Shown here one piece after another: positions 1-4,887 of a stretch of 6,782 bases of DNA. The DNA is from an uncultured Lewinella sp. (lineage in GTDB: Bacteria; Bacteroidota; Bacteroidia; Chitinophagales; Saprospiraceae): positions 1 to 6,782 of the forward strand of contig CALIGP010000267.1 of assembly GCA_938021455.1 (NCBI GenBank), in the 5' to 3' direction. Each line of letters opens with the position of its first letter. Position 1 is the first letter of the stretch. The notes below the pieces were generated by a model, which was not told the origin of the DNA, did no database searches, and saw only the letters and a program-made list of their open reading frames with translations. A program made the translations under genes and the position numbers.

Positions 1-1694
1 TTGCCGAGGTAGAAGAACACGTCTGGATGCCCGTCACGACAACCCTTGATGCAGCAGGACAAATCTTTGGCGTCGCCTTCGAGTATCATTACCTCAGCAC
101 CGTGAGTGACTACCAGCTGGAGCTCAATGAAACGCTTGGTGGGTACGTAGAGGTAATTGATGAAAAGTCTCAGCCCGAGATTGCCCGGCAAACGAAAAAG
201 GCTACCGAGGTATCAGATCTGGAAGCCCGACTGGCGGATGGCGGTGAAATCACCCGGAAGGACCTTCGAAAACTTATGAAGTCTTATGAAAAGGAAGAAC
301 GGGAAAAATCTGACGAGCCGGAGGTAATAAGTAACTACAAATACAAAGAAGACAGTACGGTGACCATCATTACGGACACCGCAGCCTGGGCTAAAATTCG
401 GCCCGTCCCATTGACCGCCCAGGAAAAGCTGGCCTACGCCATTTCGGATAGCCTGGAAGTCGAGCGAATCGCTACCGTTGAATCAACCAATAGCGGGGAG
501 TCGGGAATAAAGATCAAGGCTTCCGGAGAGCCCGCCAAAAAGAAGAAAAACCCGCACCTCCGTACCAGCTTCTTCCCGGACCCCTTCTTCAATCCGGTCG
601 AAGGCTATGCCCTGGGCGGAAGGATTGGTTTTAGAAATACCCGCAAGAACTACAAATTCGGTTTAACTCCCCGCTACGGTCTTGGTTGGGAGCGACTCAG
701 CCTACAGGGAGATCTGAAAATTGGCAGAAGCGGTGGAGGCAATAACGAGCCCCAGTTTAAGGTCACCGGCGGGCGTTTCCTACGGCAGTTCGATAGCCGT
801 CCGGCGATTGAACCCTGGATCAGCGCTTTCACTAATCTCTTCAACGGAAAAAATTTCATCCGCCTCTACGAGCGCACCTACGGGCAATTTGATTACCGTA
901 AGAACTATGGGGATGCTTTCCGGGCGGAGGTAACCCTGGCCTACGAAGACCGCAGAGCTGTAAGTAATACGAGTGATCAGCGATGGTTCTCCAAAGACGA
1001 GGGAGTATACGCTGCTAATGCACCACTCAACGCCCAGTTAGGGGTGGTTACAAACGTTAGCCCAGCAGCAACTGCCCGGCTCGGCTTCAGCTGGCGCCCG
1101 GGCCTCAAGTACCGAATAGTGAACGATAAAAAGGTGATGATCGAATCATCAGCTCCGACTCTCTCTGCCAACCTCAGAGCCGGGCTTCCTGGTATTGGTG
1201 AAAGCACGGCCGACTTCACGCTGCTGGAAGCTGCTTACCAACATCGGTTCGACGTTGGCCGTAAGGGCAAAGTTGATCTATTGGTCAGAGGAGGGGCTTT
1301 CCTTAATAATGCCTCCGTTGACTTTCCGGATTTCCGACACTTCTCTACCTCCGAACTCTTACTCACTTCTCTGGATCCCATCGGTAGCTACCGCCTGCTC
1401 CCTTACTACCTGGAGAGTACTTCAGAAGAGTACCTGGAATTCTACGGCCACTATCAATTCCGTAAATTCTTGCTTACACAGATATGGCAACTCCATTTGA
1501 TGGGCCTCAAAGAAGACCTCTTCGTTAATTACCTCCATACGCCTACATCAGAGAACTATACGGAGGTGGGCTATTCGATAGATAACATCTTCCGGATCTT
1601 CCGGCTGGAGTTCGTAACTGGCTTTCGGGACCTTAAGTATGACGATTTTGGGATACGCCTAAGCGTTGCCAGTACTTTTGGGCGAAGCAACTAA
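1..1694 (+). CDS. DUF5686 family outer-membrane protein, C-terminal part (cut by left edge)
   Basis: The frame is open from base 3, before the first ATG at 27 (it reads AEVEEHVW then MPVTTTLD), so the gene starts outside the window and the ATG at 27 is internal. About 563 residues are visible. Family members are usually about 800 or more residues, with an N-terminal carboxypeptidase-regulatory-like domain that would lie to the left. Visible order: the start of the DUF5686 body (VWMPVTTTLD, FEYHYLSTVSDYQL); a charged, lysine-rich linker (about residues 60-120 from the ATG); a polybasic KKKKNPH stretch; then about 380 residues alternating aromatic and polar residues, as in outer-membrane beta strands (FFNPVEGYALGGRIGF, RRFDVGRKGKVDLLVRG-like strands, FPDFRHF, LLPYYLEST). 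The C-terminus, ASTFGRSN, is a last-strand type end. Substrate and role are unknown for the family; surface or TonB-linked function is inference. The next gene starts 34 bases downstream. Confidence 0.85.
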   Translation, partial: AEVEEHVWMPVTTTLDAAGQIFGVAFEYHYLSTVSDYQLELNETLGGYVEVIDEKSQPEIARQTKKATEVSDLEARLADGGEITRKDLRKLMKSYEKEEREKSDEPEVISNYKYKEDSTVTIITDTAAWAKIRPVPLTAQEKLAYAISDSLEVERIATVESTNSGESGIKIKASGEPAKKKKNPHLRTSFFPDPFFNPVEGYALGGRIGFRNTRKNYKFGLTPRYGLGWERLSLQGDLKIGRSGGGNNEPQFKVTGGRFLRQFDSRPAIEPWISAFTNLFNGKNFIRLYERTYGQFDYRKNYGDAFRAEVTLAYEDRRAVSNTSDQRWFSKDEGVYAANAPLNAQLGVVTNVSPAATARLGFSWRPGLKYRIVNDKKVMIESSAPTLSANLRAGLPGIGESTADFTLLEAAYQHRFDVGRKGKVDLLVRGGAFLNNASVDFPDFRHFSTSELLLTSLDPIGSYRLLPYYLESTSEEYLEFYGHYQFRKFLLTQIWQLHLMGLKEDLFVNYLHTPTSENYTEVGYSIDNIFRIFRLEFVTGFRDLKYDDFGIRLSVASTFGRSN

Positions 1695-1728
1695 AAACGT
1701 CCGCCAGGAGTTGTCAGGGTATAGCACC

Positions 1729-2046
1729 ATGGCAAGGAAAGGAAAAAATTACACGGACCGAATGAAGGGGCCGGTTGGAGAATGTGAACTTTGTACGCGG
1801 CAAAAACCGCTTACGGAGCATCACCTGATTCCACGCGCAGTACATGGCAAAAAGTACTTCCTGAAAATATTCAGCAAGGAAGAAATGACCCATCGACGAA
1901 TCCGTGTTTGCCGACAATGCCACAAGGGGATCCACCGCATCATCCCCGATGAAAAAGAACTCGCCCGACACTTCAATACTAAAGAGAGCCTAATGGCTGA
2001 CGAGCGGATTATCCGCCACGTGAACTGGGTAACGAAGCAACGGTAG
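1729..2046 (+). CDS. Small HNH endonuclease-like zinc-ribbon protein (105 aa)
   Basis: The chosen start is the ATG at 1729 (MARKGKNYTD). An upstream in-frame ATG at 1666 would overlap the DUF5686 gene by 29 bases and add residues that do not look like the family. An AGGAG at 1706-1710 lies rather far upstream, so the start is moderately sure. The protein shows two CxxC pairs (C19/C22 and C61/C64), an EHHLIPR motif (30-36) and CRQCHKGIH (61-69). This is the pattern of small HNH proteins whose cysteines bind structural zinc and whose histidines would form the beta-beta-alpha metal site. The usual central Asn between the first His and the second CxxC is not obvious: the stretch reads RRIRV. The tail (ARHFNTKESL, then HVNWV) resembles a widespread 90-110 aa HNH family of unknown role. 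It is probably co-transcribed with the DUF5686 gene. Nuclease activity is inferred from family only. Confidence 0.75.
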   Translation: MARKGKNYTDRMKGPVGECELCTRQKPLTEHHLIPRAVHGKKYFLKIFSKEEMTHRRIRVCRQCHKGIHRIIPDEKELARHFNTKESLMADERIIRHVNWVTKQR

Positions 2047-2062
2047 TGCCTGTTGGCAGTAC

Positions 2063-2095
2063 AAAAAAAGGCGAATCTACCTTGGTAGACTCGCC
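2063..2095 (-). terminator. Intrinsic terminator reading leftward (hairpin + U7)
   Basis: The stem is GGCGA-A-TCTACC (2070-2081) against GGTAGA-C-TCGCC (2084-2095), with one A-C mismatch and a tight loop. Seven A's (2063-2069) lie on the left and no T-run follows on the right, so it is a textbook intrinsic terminator only for minus-strand transcription. It sits 16 bases after the plus-strand HNH gene. That suggests a minus-strand transcript converges on this gene, although no clear minus-strand gene lies to the right. Confidence 0.6.
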
Positions 2096-2299
2096 CGAAC
2101 ATTAACCAAAAACCCAGCAAAAGACATGACCTTAGTTCTTGAGCATACCGTTTCACCGGGTGAAACGCTCGCAACGGAGGTATAATCGTTACTCGAAGGG
2201 CAGTTACTACAAAGAGCAGCCACCTCGGTCTCACCGGGCGGTATATTCGTTGTGGTAATTCACGCGTCCCTCACGCGACTGTTGTTTTGATTCAGTCAT
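2077..2299 (-). other. Possible small minus-strand peptide gene with a frame break; rest of gap 2047-2523
   Basis: Two minus-strand frames abut here. One starts ATG at 2299 and gives 22 residues (MTESKQQSREGRVNYHNEYT...) ending at TGA 2233-2231. The +1 frame is open for 60 codons (2259-2080) and ends in TAG at 2079-2077, inside the minus-strand terminator hairpin. It encodes a Cys/Ser/Thr-rich stretch with CSNCPSSNDYTSVAS and two related pieces, PPGETEV and SPGETVC. A single +1 shift at CGG-TGA-G would join them into a protein of about 73 aa. This could be a decayed gene, a real frameshifted peptide gene, or chance; I recognise no family. The matching terminator is the main support. The gap also contains a perfect palindrome at 2150-2166 and, on the plus strand, a promoter-like site before 2524. 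I see nothing else convincing between 2300 and 2455. Confidence 0.2.
2150..2166. repeat. 17-bp palindrome GTTTCACC-G-GGTGAAAC
   Basis: The arms are perfect 8-base inverted repeats around a single G. It could be an operator-type site or a small hairpin. Because of the symmetry, both strands encode VSPGET in one frame, which complicates judging which strand, if any, is coding here. Confidence 0.5.
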
Positions 2300-2458
2300 C
2301 CAGTAGCATCCTATTGGTCTTGCTAATAAATAGCTTGTGAGACCACAGATGTTCGGCCAGCGCAAAAAAACTGAAAAATAATTACAAACATGCCTGGGTG
2401 CGCTTACGTAGTATAAGTGGATAACTTAAAGAGGTCGGCCCTCCTCATTGGCAACCAG

Positions 2459-2489
2459 ATTGTCAACGATAGAGGGTTTCATCTATTTG
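2459..2489 (+). promoter_or_regulatory. Candidate Bacteroidota promoter for the Gre-like gene
   Basis: ATTG at 2459-2462 is followed by 19 bases and TCTATTTG (2482-2489), close to the Bacteroidota pattern TTTG-N19-TAnnTTTG with one mismatch in each box. Transcription would begin about 2494-2496, giving a leader of about 28-30 A-rich bases (ACTACTAAAAATTTACTACC) before ATG 2524. The leader has no Shine-Dalgarno sequence, which is normal for the phylum. Confidence 0.4.
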
Positions 2490-2523
2490 CACATTAACCA
2501 TCAACTACTAAAAATTTACTACC

Positions 2524-2988
2524 ATGACGGACACACTTCCAACCATCAAAAAGAAAATCATTGCTCACCTCATTGCCGAAAAAAAAGCTTCTTATGACAA
2601 CATGATGAGTATGCAAGACTCAGAAATGTCTGGAGCGAAAAAAGAAAGCGAAGCCGACGGAGGCATGCTCAACGACGGCAAAAAGGATCAGGCGATGAAC
2701 CGGATCGAAGCAAGAGCCTCCACCATTGATGCATTACAGCGAGACATAAATGTCCTTAACGGCCTGGGCTCAATTGATGCTAATGAGGAGATTCAATTGG
2801 GTGACGTAATCAAAACAGACAAGGGTAACTTCTTTGTCGCCGTTGCAGCTGACGAGTTTGACATTAACGGAACCGCTTATCGGGGTATATCTACGGACAG
2901 CCCGCTATTCAAAAAACTTCAGGGTAAAACTGACGGAGACAACGTGGAAGTTAATGGCAATATCTTCCAGCTTATTTCTTCCTTCTAA
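2524..2988 (+). CDS. GreA/GreB-like transcription factor of Bacteroidota type (154 aa)
   Basis: The N-terminal half (about residues 8-80) is charged and helical, suited to an antiparallel coiled coil, with an acidic middle (D32, E34, E41, E43, D45, D52). The C-terminal half (about 86-154) resembles the FKBP-like domain of Gre factors: EIQLGDVIKTDKGNFFVAVA, then STDSPLFKKLQGKTDGDNVE and a final beta strand NGNIFQLISSF. Gre factors bind the RNA polymerase secondary channel and stimulate transcript cleavage through acidic residues at the coiled-coil tip. This protein lacks the standard GreA tip sequence, so it is better called Gre-like; activity could be cleavage, inhibition or competition with GreA. 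Related Bacteroidota proteins are sometimes labelled 3-oxoacyl-ACP synthase, which nothing in the sequence supports. The gene stands alone, with a promoter candidate upstream and signals from 3005 onward. Confidence 0.7.
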   Translation: MTDTLPTIKKKIIAHLIAEKKASYDNMMSMQDSEMSGAKKESEADGGMLNDGKKDQAMNRIEARASTIDALQRDINVLNGLGSIDANEEIQLGDVIKTDKGNFFVAVAADEFDINGTAYRGISTDSPLFKKLQGKTDGDNVEVNGNIFQLISSF

Positions 2989-3004
2989 GAAGCTCAAAAG
3001 ACGT

Positions 3005-3041
3005 AAAAAAAGCCCCTCCGGAACCATAATCCGGTGGGGCT
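3005..3041 (-). terminator. Intrinsic terminator reading leftward (hairpin + U7)
   Basis: AGCCCC-T-CCGG (3011-3021) pairs with CCGG-T-GGGGCT (3031-3041) around a 9-base loop, with a T-T mismatch. Seven A's (3005-3011) precede it and no T-run follows, so the U-tract is available only on the minus strand. It lies 16 bases after the Gre-like stop codon and repeats the arrangement seen at 2063-2095. Confidence 0.6.
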
Positions 3042-3043
3042 GC

Positions 3044-3067
3044 ATCATAATCTCACGAAAAAATCTT
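3044..3067. repeat. Conserved tail motif, copy A
   Basis: The stretch reads ATCATAATC-T-CA-C-GAA then AAAATCTT. It matches 3260-3285 at about 21 of 24 aligned bases, with a two-base gap. Both copies sit immediately to the right of an A-tract-led hairpin (gaps of 2 and 8 bases), so on the minus strand the motif precedes a terminator in each case. Confidence 0.5.
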
Positions 3068-3076
3068 AGATCGAAA

Positions 3077-3108
3077 TTTGCCGGAGCGATGTTTCCGGCC
3101 TATCTTTC
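3077..3108 (+). promoter_or_regulatory. Candidate promoter with an inverted repeat in its spacer
   Basis: TTTG (3077-3080), 20 bases, then TATCTTTC (3101-3108) is one base from the Bacteroidota promoter consensus. A second TATCTTTA follows at 3112-3119. The spacer contains GCCGGA (3080-3085) and TCCGGC (3094-3099), a perfect 6-bp inverted repeat placed where a regulator could block polymerase. The only structure downstream before a terminator is about 40-65 bases of non-coding sequence. Confidence 0.4.
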
Positions 3109-3113
3109 GAATA

Positions 3114-3181
3114 TCTTTAGTGCTTTTGTTTTGATCCCATGAATGTATTACAGCCGGTTCCCGATTGGGACCGGCTTTTTT
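3114..3181 (+). ncRNA. Candidate short RNA of about 60-70 nt
   Basis: A transcript from the promoter candidate at 3077-3108 would start near 3114 and end at the plus-strand terminator at 3151-3181. No conserved RNA family is recognised. An ATG at 3139 opens a 24-codon frame that runs through the terminator and is unlikely to be translated. Alternatively the terminator simply ends read-through from the Gre-like gene. Confidence 0.2.
3151..3181 (+). terminator. Intrinsic terminator reading rightward
   Basis: AGCCGGT-T-CCC (3152-3162) pairs with GGG-A-CCGGCT (3167-3176) around GATT, with one bulged T, and runs into TTTTTT (3176-3181). This is the clearest plus-strand terminator in the window. 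It would end transcripts from the Gre-like gene, if they pass the hairpin at 3011-3041, or the short RNA proposed just upstream. Confidence 0.7.
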
Positions 3182-3212
3182 ATTGGGTGTTCTCAAAGTG
3201 TGTGCGTGTGTG

Positions 3213-3251
3213 AAAAAAGGGGCCGTCCCAATTGAAAACCGGGACGACGCC
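3213..3251 (-). terminator. Intrinsic terminator reading leftward (hairpin + U6)
   Basis: GGC-CGTCCC (3221-3229) pairs with GGGACG-AC-GCC (3241-3251) with a two-base bulge and an 11-base loop. AAAAAA at 3213-3218 gives U6 on the minus strand only. It is the third hairpin of this polarity in 1.2 kb, and the second followed on its right by the ATCATAATC tail motif. Confidence 0.5.
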
Positions 3252-3259
3252 ACTTACAA

Positions 3260-3285
3260 ATCATAATCCCATGAACATAAATCTT
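3260..3285. repeat. Conserved tail motif, copy B
   Basis: The stretch reads ATCATAATC-C-CA-T-GAA-CA then TAAATCTT, about 21 of 24 aligned bases shared with 3044-3067. A sub-piece, ATCCCATGAA (3266-3275), also occurs exactly at 3134-3143 without the rest of the motif. Confidence 0.5.
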
Positions 3286-3289
3286 GTCA

Positions 3290-3570
3290 TGATGAAGCAC
3301 GTTCACTCCCTCTGACATTACAAATGTGCATCCATTAGTAGCCGACAACAAGGACACATTTGTTTATTTGTGAATAATTAAAATTCTTAAAAATTCACAA
3401 ACAACTGAAATTCAGCCTCTTAAAAATTTACATGTGAATAAAAAAACTCATGTTATTACACTTTATAGCTATGGGTAAAGGCTTGTTTTTCTCTAATTCC
3501 ACCAAAAATCCTTGCTTTTTCACCAGTTTTCGCTAGAATTCGATTCCTTTAACTCGCTAAAACTCCCGTT
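3290..3570. other. AT-rich region upstream of the mazG-like gene, with inverted repeats
   Basis: This stretch carries no gene and is clearly more AT-rich than its surroundings, especially 3360-3480. It holds a perfect 9-bp inverted repeat, TTTGTGAAT (3367-3375) and ATTCACAAA (3393-3401), with a 17-base AT-only-like centre, and a looser pair ACATG/CATGT further right. Such sites could bind a repressor or nucleoid protein; which one is not visible. Confidence 0.4.
3512..3541 (+). promoter_or_regulatory. Weak promoter candidate for the mazG-like gene
   Basis: TTG (3512-3514), 19 bases, then TAGAATTC (3534-3541) fits the Bacteroidota spacing but has two mismatches in the downstream box. A start near 3548 would leave a leader of about 23 bases before ATG 3571. 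Confidence 0.22.
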
Positions 3571-3918
3571 ATGACACTGGCCGAAGCCCAGTCCACAGTA
3601 GACCACTGGATCAACACCGTAGGCATACGATACTATGACGAACTAACCAATACAGCCATCCTGATGGAGGAAACGGGTGAGGTGGCGCGCCTGATGGCCC
3701 GGCTATATGGAGAACAGTCCTTCAAACGTCCTGAAGACGCAGCTAAAGCCCCGGCTCAATTAGGGGATGAGATGGCGGACGTTCTATTCGTCCTCATTTG
3801 CCTTGCCAATCAAACGGGCGTAGACCTGGAAGAGGCCCTAAAAAAGAATCTTGAGAAAAAGACAAAGCGGGATACCGAGCGGCACCGGGACAACCCGAAG
3901 CTGAAGGATGGCTTGTAA
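3571..3918 (+). CDS. MazG-like nucleotide pyrophosphohydrolase (115 aa)
   Basis: This is a single MazG domain in the all-alpha NTP pyrophosphohydrolase superfamily, which hydrolyses (d)NTPs to NMP and PPi, often to clear non-canonical nucleotides. The metal-binding pattern is visible: EETGE (E33, E34, E37) in the first helix pair and GDEMADV (E67, D70) in the second, followed by the expected hydrophobic helix VLFVLICLAN. The C-terminal NLEKKTKRDTERH then NPKLK resembles single-domain bacterial members of the YpjD type. The length matches those, and is about half of two-domain E. coli MazG. It is not next to a mazEF-type toxin pair. The ATG start is the first in frame and aligns with the family's N-terminal helix. 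The exact nucleotide substrate cannot be told from sequence. Confidence 0.88.
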   Translation: MTLAEAQSTVDHWINTVGIRYYDELTNTAILMEETGEVARLMARLYGEQSFKRPEDAAKAPAQLGDEMADVLFVLICLANQTGVDLEEALKKNLEKKTKRDTERHRDNPKLKDGL

Positions 3919-4044
3919 GTTAGCGGGGAAGTAACAGGCAGCGATAAGTAATAAGCAGGTGTGACTGGCAAATGTATCGTGCACAGGGTCAGTCCCTGAA
4001 TCGAAGCCCTTATTATCAGACAGGAAAGTCCCAACATGTTTCCC

Positions 4045-4184
4045 GGGCTACCCCATGCAGGGCAATCGCAAGAAACCCCCTCCCAACCCTCCCCACGGGG
4101 GGAGGGCTATTGAAAACGCTAAGCGTTTTGGGGCTCAAGGTTTCAATTTTGCCTTTCTTGCAATTGCCGGGCTACCCCATGCGG
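4045..4184. mobile_element. MITE-like element with 15-bp inverted repeats and 16-bp direct repeats
   Basis: Terminal inverted repeats GGCAATCGCAAGAAA (4061-4075) and TTTCTTGCAATTGCC (4154-4168) match at 14 of 15 positions. Directly outside them lie GGGCTACCCCATGCAG (4045-4060) and GGGCTACCCCATGCGG (4169-4184), which are 15 of 16 identical and in direct orientation, as a target-site duplication would be. The 78-base interior contains two hairpins, CCCTCCCC/GGGGAGGG (4087-4106) and AAAACGCT-A-AGCGTTTT (4113-4129), and a 7-bp pair ATTGAAA/TTTCAAT. There is no coding capacity for a transposase. It lies between two convergent genes, and C-rich/G-rich palindromes of this type are common dispersed repeats in Bacteroidota. 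A 16-base duplication is long for most transposons, so the direct repeats may instead belong to the element. Confidence 0.5.
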
Positions 4185-4188
4185 CAGC

Positions 4189-4215
4189 CTACAAGACTAC
4201 CGACTACAAGACTAC
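4189..4215. repeat. Two tandem copies of CTACAAGACTAC
   Basis: Copies at 4189-4200 and 4204-4215 are identical and separated by CGA (period 15), followed directly by seven T's that overlap the TPR stop codon region. The array lies just beyond the right direct repeat of the MITE-like element and may be part of the same insertion scar. Confidence 0.6.
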
Positions 4216-4220
4216 TTTTT

Positions 4221-4832
4221 TTACCGGTTCTTCGGCCGGCGACGCTTATTACCACGCGCCATCATACCGTGCCCCTGCTTACCCATTCGTTGAGCGGCTT
4301 TGACCTGACCAGACTGCTTAAGCGCCTGATCCATCATATCGATTTGTTCCCGGATTTGCGGGATTTTGATGTTGGCCTCTTTAGCCTTAGCGAGGTACTT
4401 TTTTGCGGCAGAGAAATTTTTACGTTGATATTCGATCTGTGCCAGTTGGAAGTGTAGCGTCGCTTTTTCAGTTGGCGTAGGAATGTCAATCTGCTCTGCT
4501 TTACGCAGCCAGACCTCCCCACCATTGATGTCTTTGCGGGCCAGGGCGATGTTTCCCTTCATCATGTAGTAGAAGGCACGATTAGCGCTGTAGAGCCATT
4601 CCGGCTTCAGGGTTAGATTAAGCATCTTTTCGGCACCATCGAAATCTTGTACCTGAATGGCTTTAGCCGCCGGGGCTACCGTACCCAACAGCACGTAACC
4701 GACAAAAAGGATAATGCCCGTAATGACGAAGAAAATACCGTACCAGACGCCCAGACTGGCCCAAAGAGCAATACCGCCAATCAGGCAGAGGGCAATGAGA
4801 GCAAAGCGTACGTACGGAGGAATGGTGAACAT
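4221..4832 (-). CDS. Two-TM tetratricopeptide-repeat membrane protein (203 aa)
   Basis: Two hydrophobic segments at about residues 8-27 (FALIALCLIGGIALWASL) and 30-50 form a membrane hairpin with no signal cleavage site. About three TPR-like helix pairs follow: 54-80 (weak), 82-115 (FYYMMKGNIALARKDINGG then WLRKAEQI) and 122-153 (ATLHFQLAQIEYQRKNFSAA then KKYLAKAKEA). The tail is strongly basic (GNKRRRPKNR). TPRs mediate protein contacts; the basic end points to a cytoplasmic location near membrane lipid or nucleic acid. No partner can be read from the sequence. It lies 49 bases downstream of tatC on the same strand, with a good promoter box between them, so it can be expressed alone or with tatC. 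The ATG at 4832 fits: TM1 begins right after it. There is no clear terminator after its stop. Confidence 0.75.
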   Translation of the reverse strand: MFTIPPYVRFALIALCLIGGIALWASLGVWYGIFFVITGIILFVGYVLLGTVAPAAKAIQVQDFDGAEKMLNLTLKPEWLYSANRAFYYMMKGNIALARKDINGGEVWLRKAEQIDIPTPTEKATLHFQLAQIEYQRKNFSAAKKYLAKAKEANIKIPQIREQIDMMDQALKQSGQVKAAQRMGKQGHGMMARGNKRRRPKNR

Positions 4833-4851
4833 GTAAAAGCGTTTGAGACCG

Positions 4852-4859
4852 CAAAGATA
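4852..4859 (-). promoter_or_regulatory. Promoter -7 box TATCTTTG before the TPR gene
   Basis: On the minus strand TATCTTTG matches the Bacteroidota -7 consensus TAnnTTTG perfectly. A start about 4845-4847 would leave a leader of roughly 13 bases before the ATG at 4832. I see no convincing TTTG at the normal upstream distance; the nearest TTG is 28 bases away and lies inside tatC. Confidence 0.45.
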
Positions 4860-4873
4860 GTGAAGAGGGGAAT

Positions 4874-4887
4874 GAATAAGCTTATTC
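4874..4887. repeat. Perfect 14-bp palindrome over the tatC stop codon
   Basis: GAATAAGCTTATTC is its own reverse complement and includes the tatC TAA (4884-4882). It lies about 15 bases upstream of the TPR promoter box. It could be a regulator site or coincidence; with no central loop it is a poor RNA hairpin. Confidence 0.5.

Larger units (their letters stand above)
3213..3316 (-). ncRNA. Candidate minus-strand small RNA of about 100 nt
   Basis: On the minus strand, TTG (3351-3349), 20 bases, then CACATTTG (3328-3321) resembles the Bacteroidota promoter with one mismatch per box. A start near 3316 and the terminator at 3251-3213 would define an RNA of about 100 nt that includes the tail motif. 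A 41-codon frame from ATG 3318 runs through the terminator and is unlikely to be coding. Promoter and RNA are inference from sequence alone. Confidence 0.22.

Noticed and set aside
1821..2234. 137-codon minus-strand frame overlapping the HNH-like gene
   Set aside because: It runs antisense through a recognisable coding gene, its product is rich in Arg, Trp and Phe like an antisense shadow, and it passes through the terminator hairpin at 2070-2095.
2258..2279. TCACGCG repeated twice at an 11-base period
   Set aside because: Two 7-base copies in a GC-rich spot are expected by chance and have no supporting context.
2126..2290. Plus-strand reading HTVSPGETLATEV, stop, then QLLQRAATSVSPGGIF, resembling a broken LysM domain
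   Set aside because: The likeness rests mainly on the palindrome at 2150-2166, which encodes VSPGET on both strands. There is an in-frame stop after 19 codons and the rest is a weak match.
3053..3198. Minus-strand frame with a very basic end (STKDIRKIGRKHRSGKFRS) stopping 12 bases before the terminator at 3041-3005
   Set aside because: There is no ATG or good start, and the frame runs through the plus-strand terminator at 3151-3181. The position relative to the terminator is suggestive, but no ribosomal or other family is recognised.
3198..3212. Alternating GTGTGTGCGTGTGTG tract, possible Z-DNA
   Set aside because: It is only about 15 bases and lies between two terminators; too short to support a structural claim.
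3972..4457. 161-codon plus-strand frame across the MITE-like element into the TPR gene
   Set aside because: It is composed of repeat sequence plus antisense of a better supported gene, and its product is low-complexity Leu/Pro/Thr.
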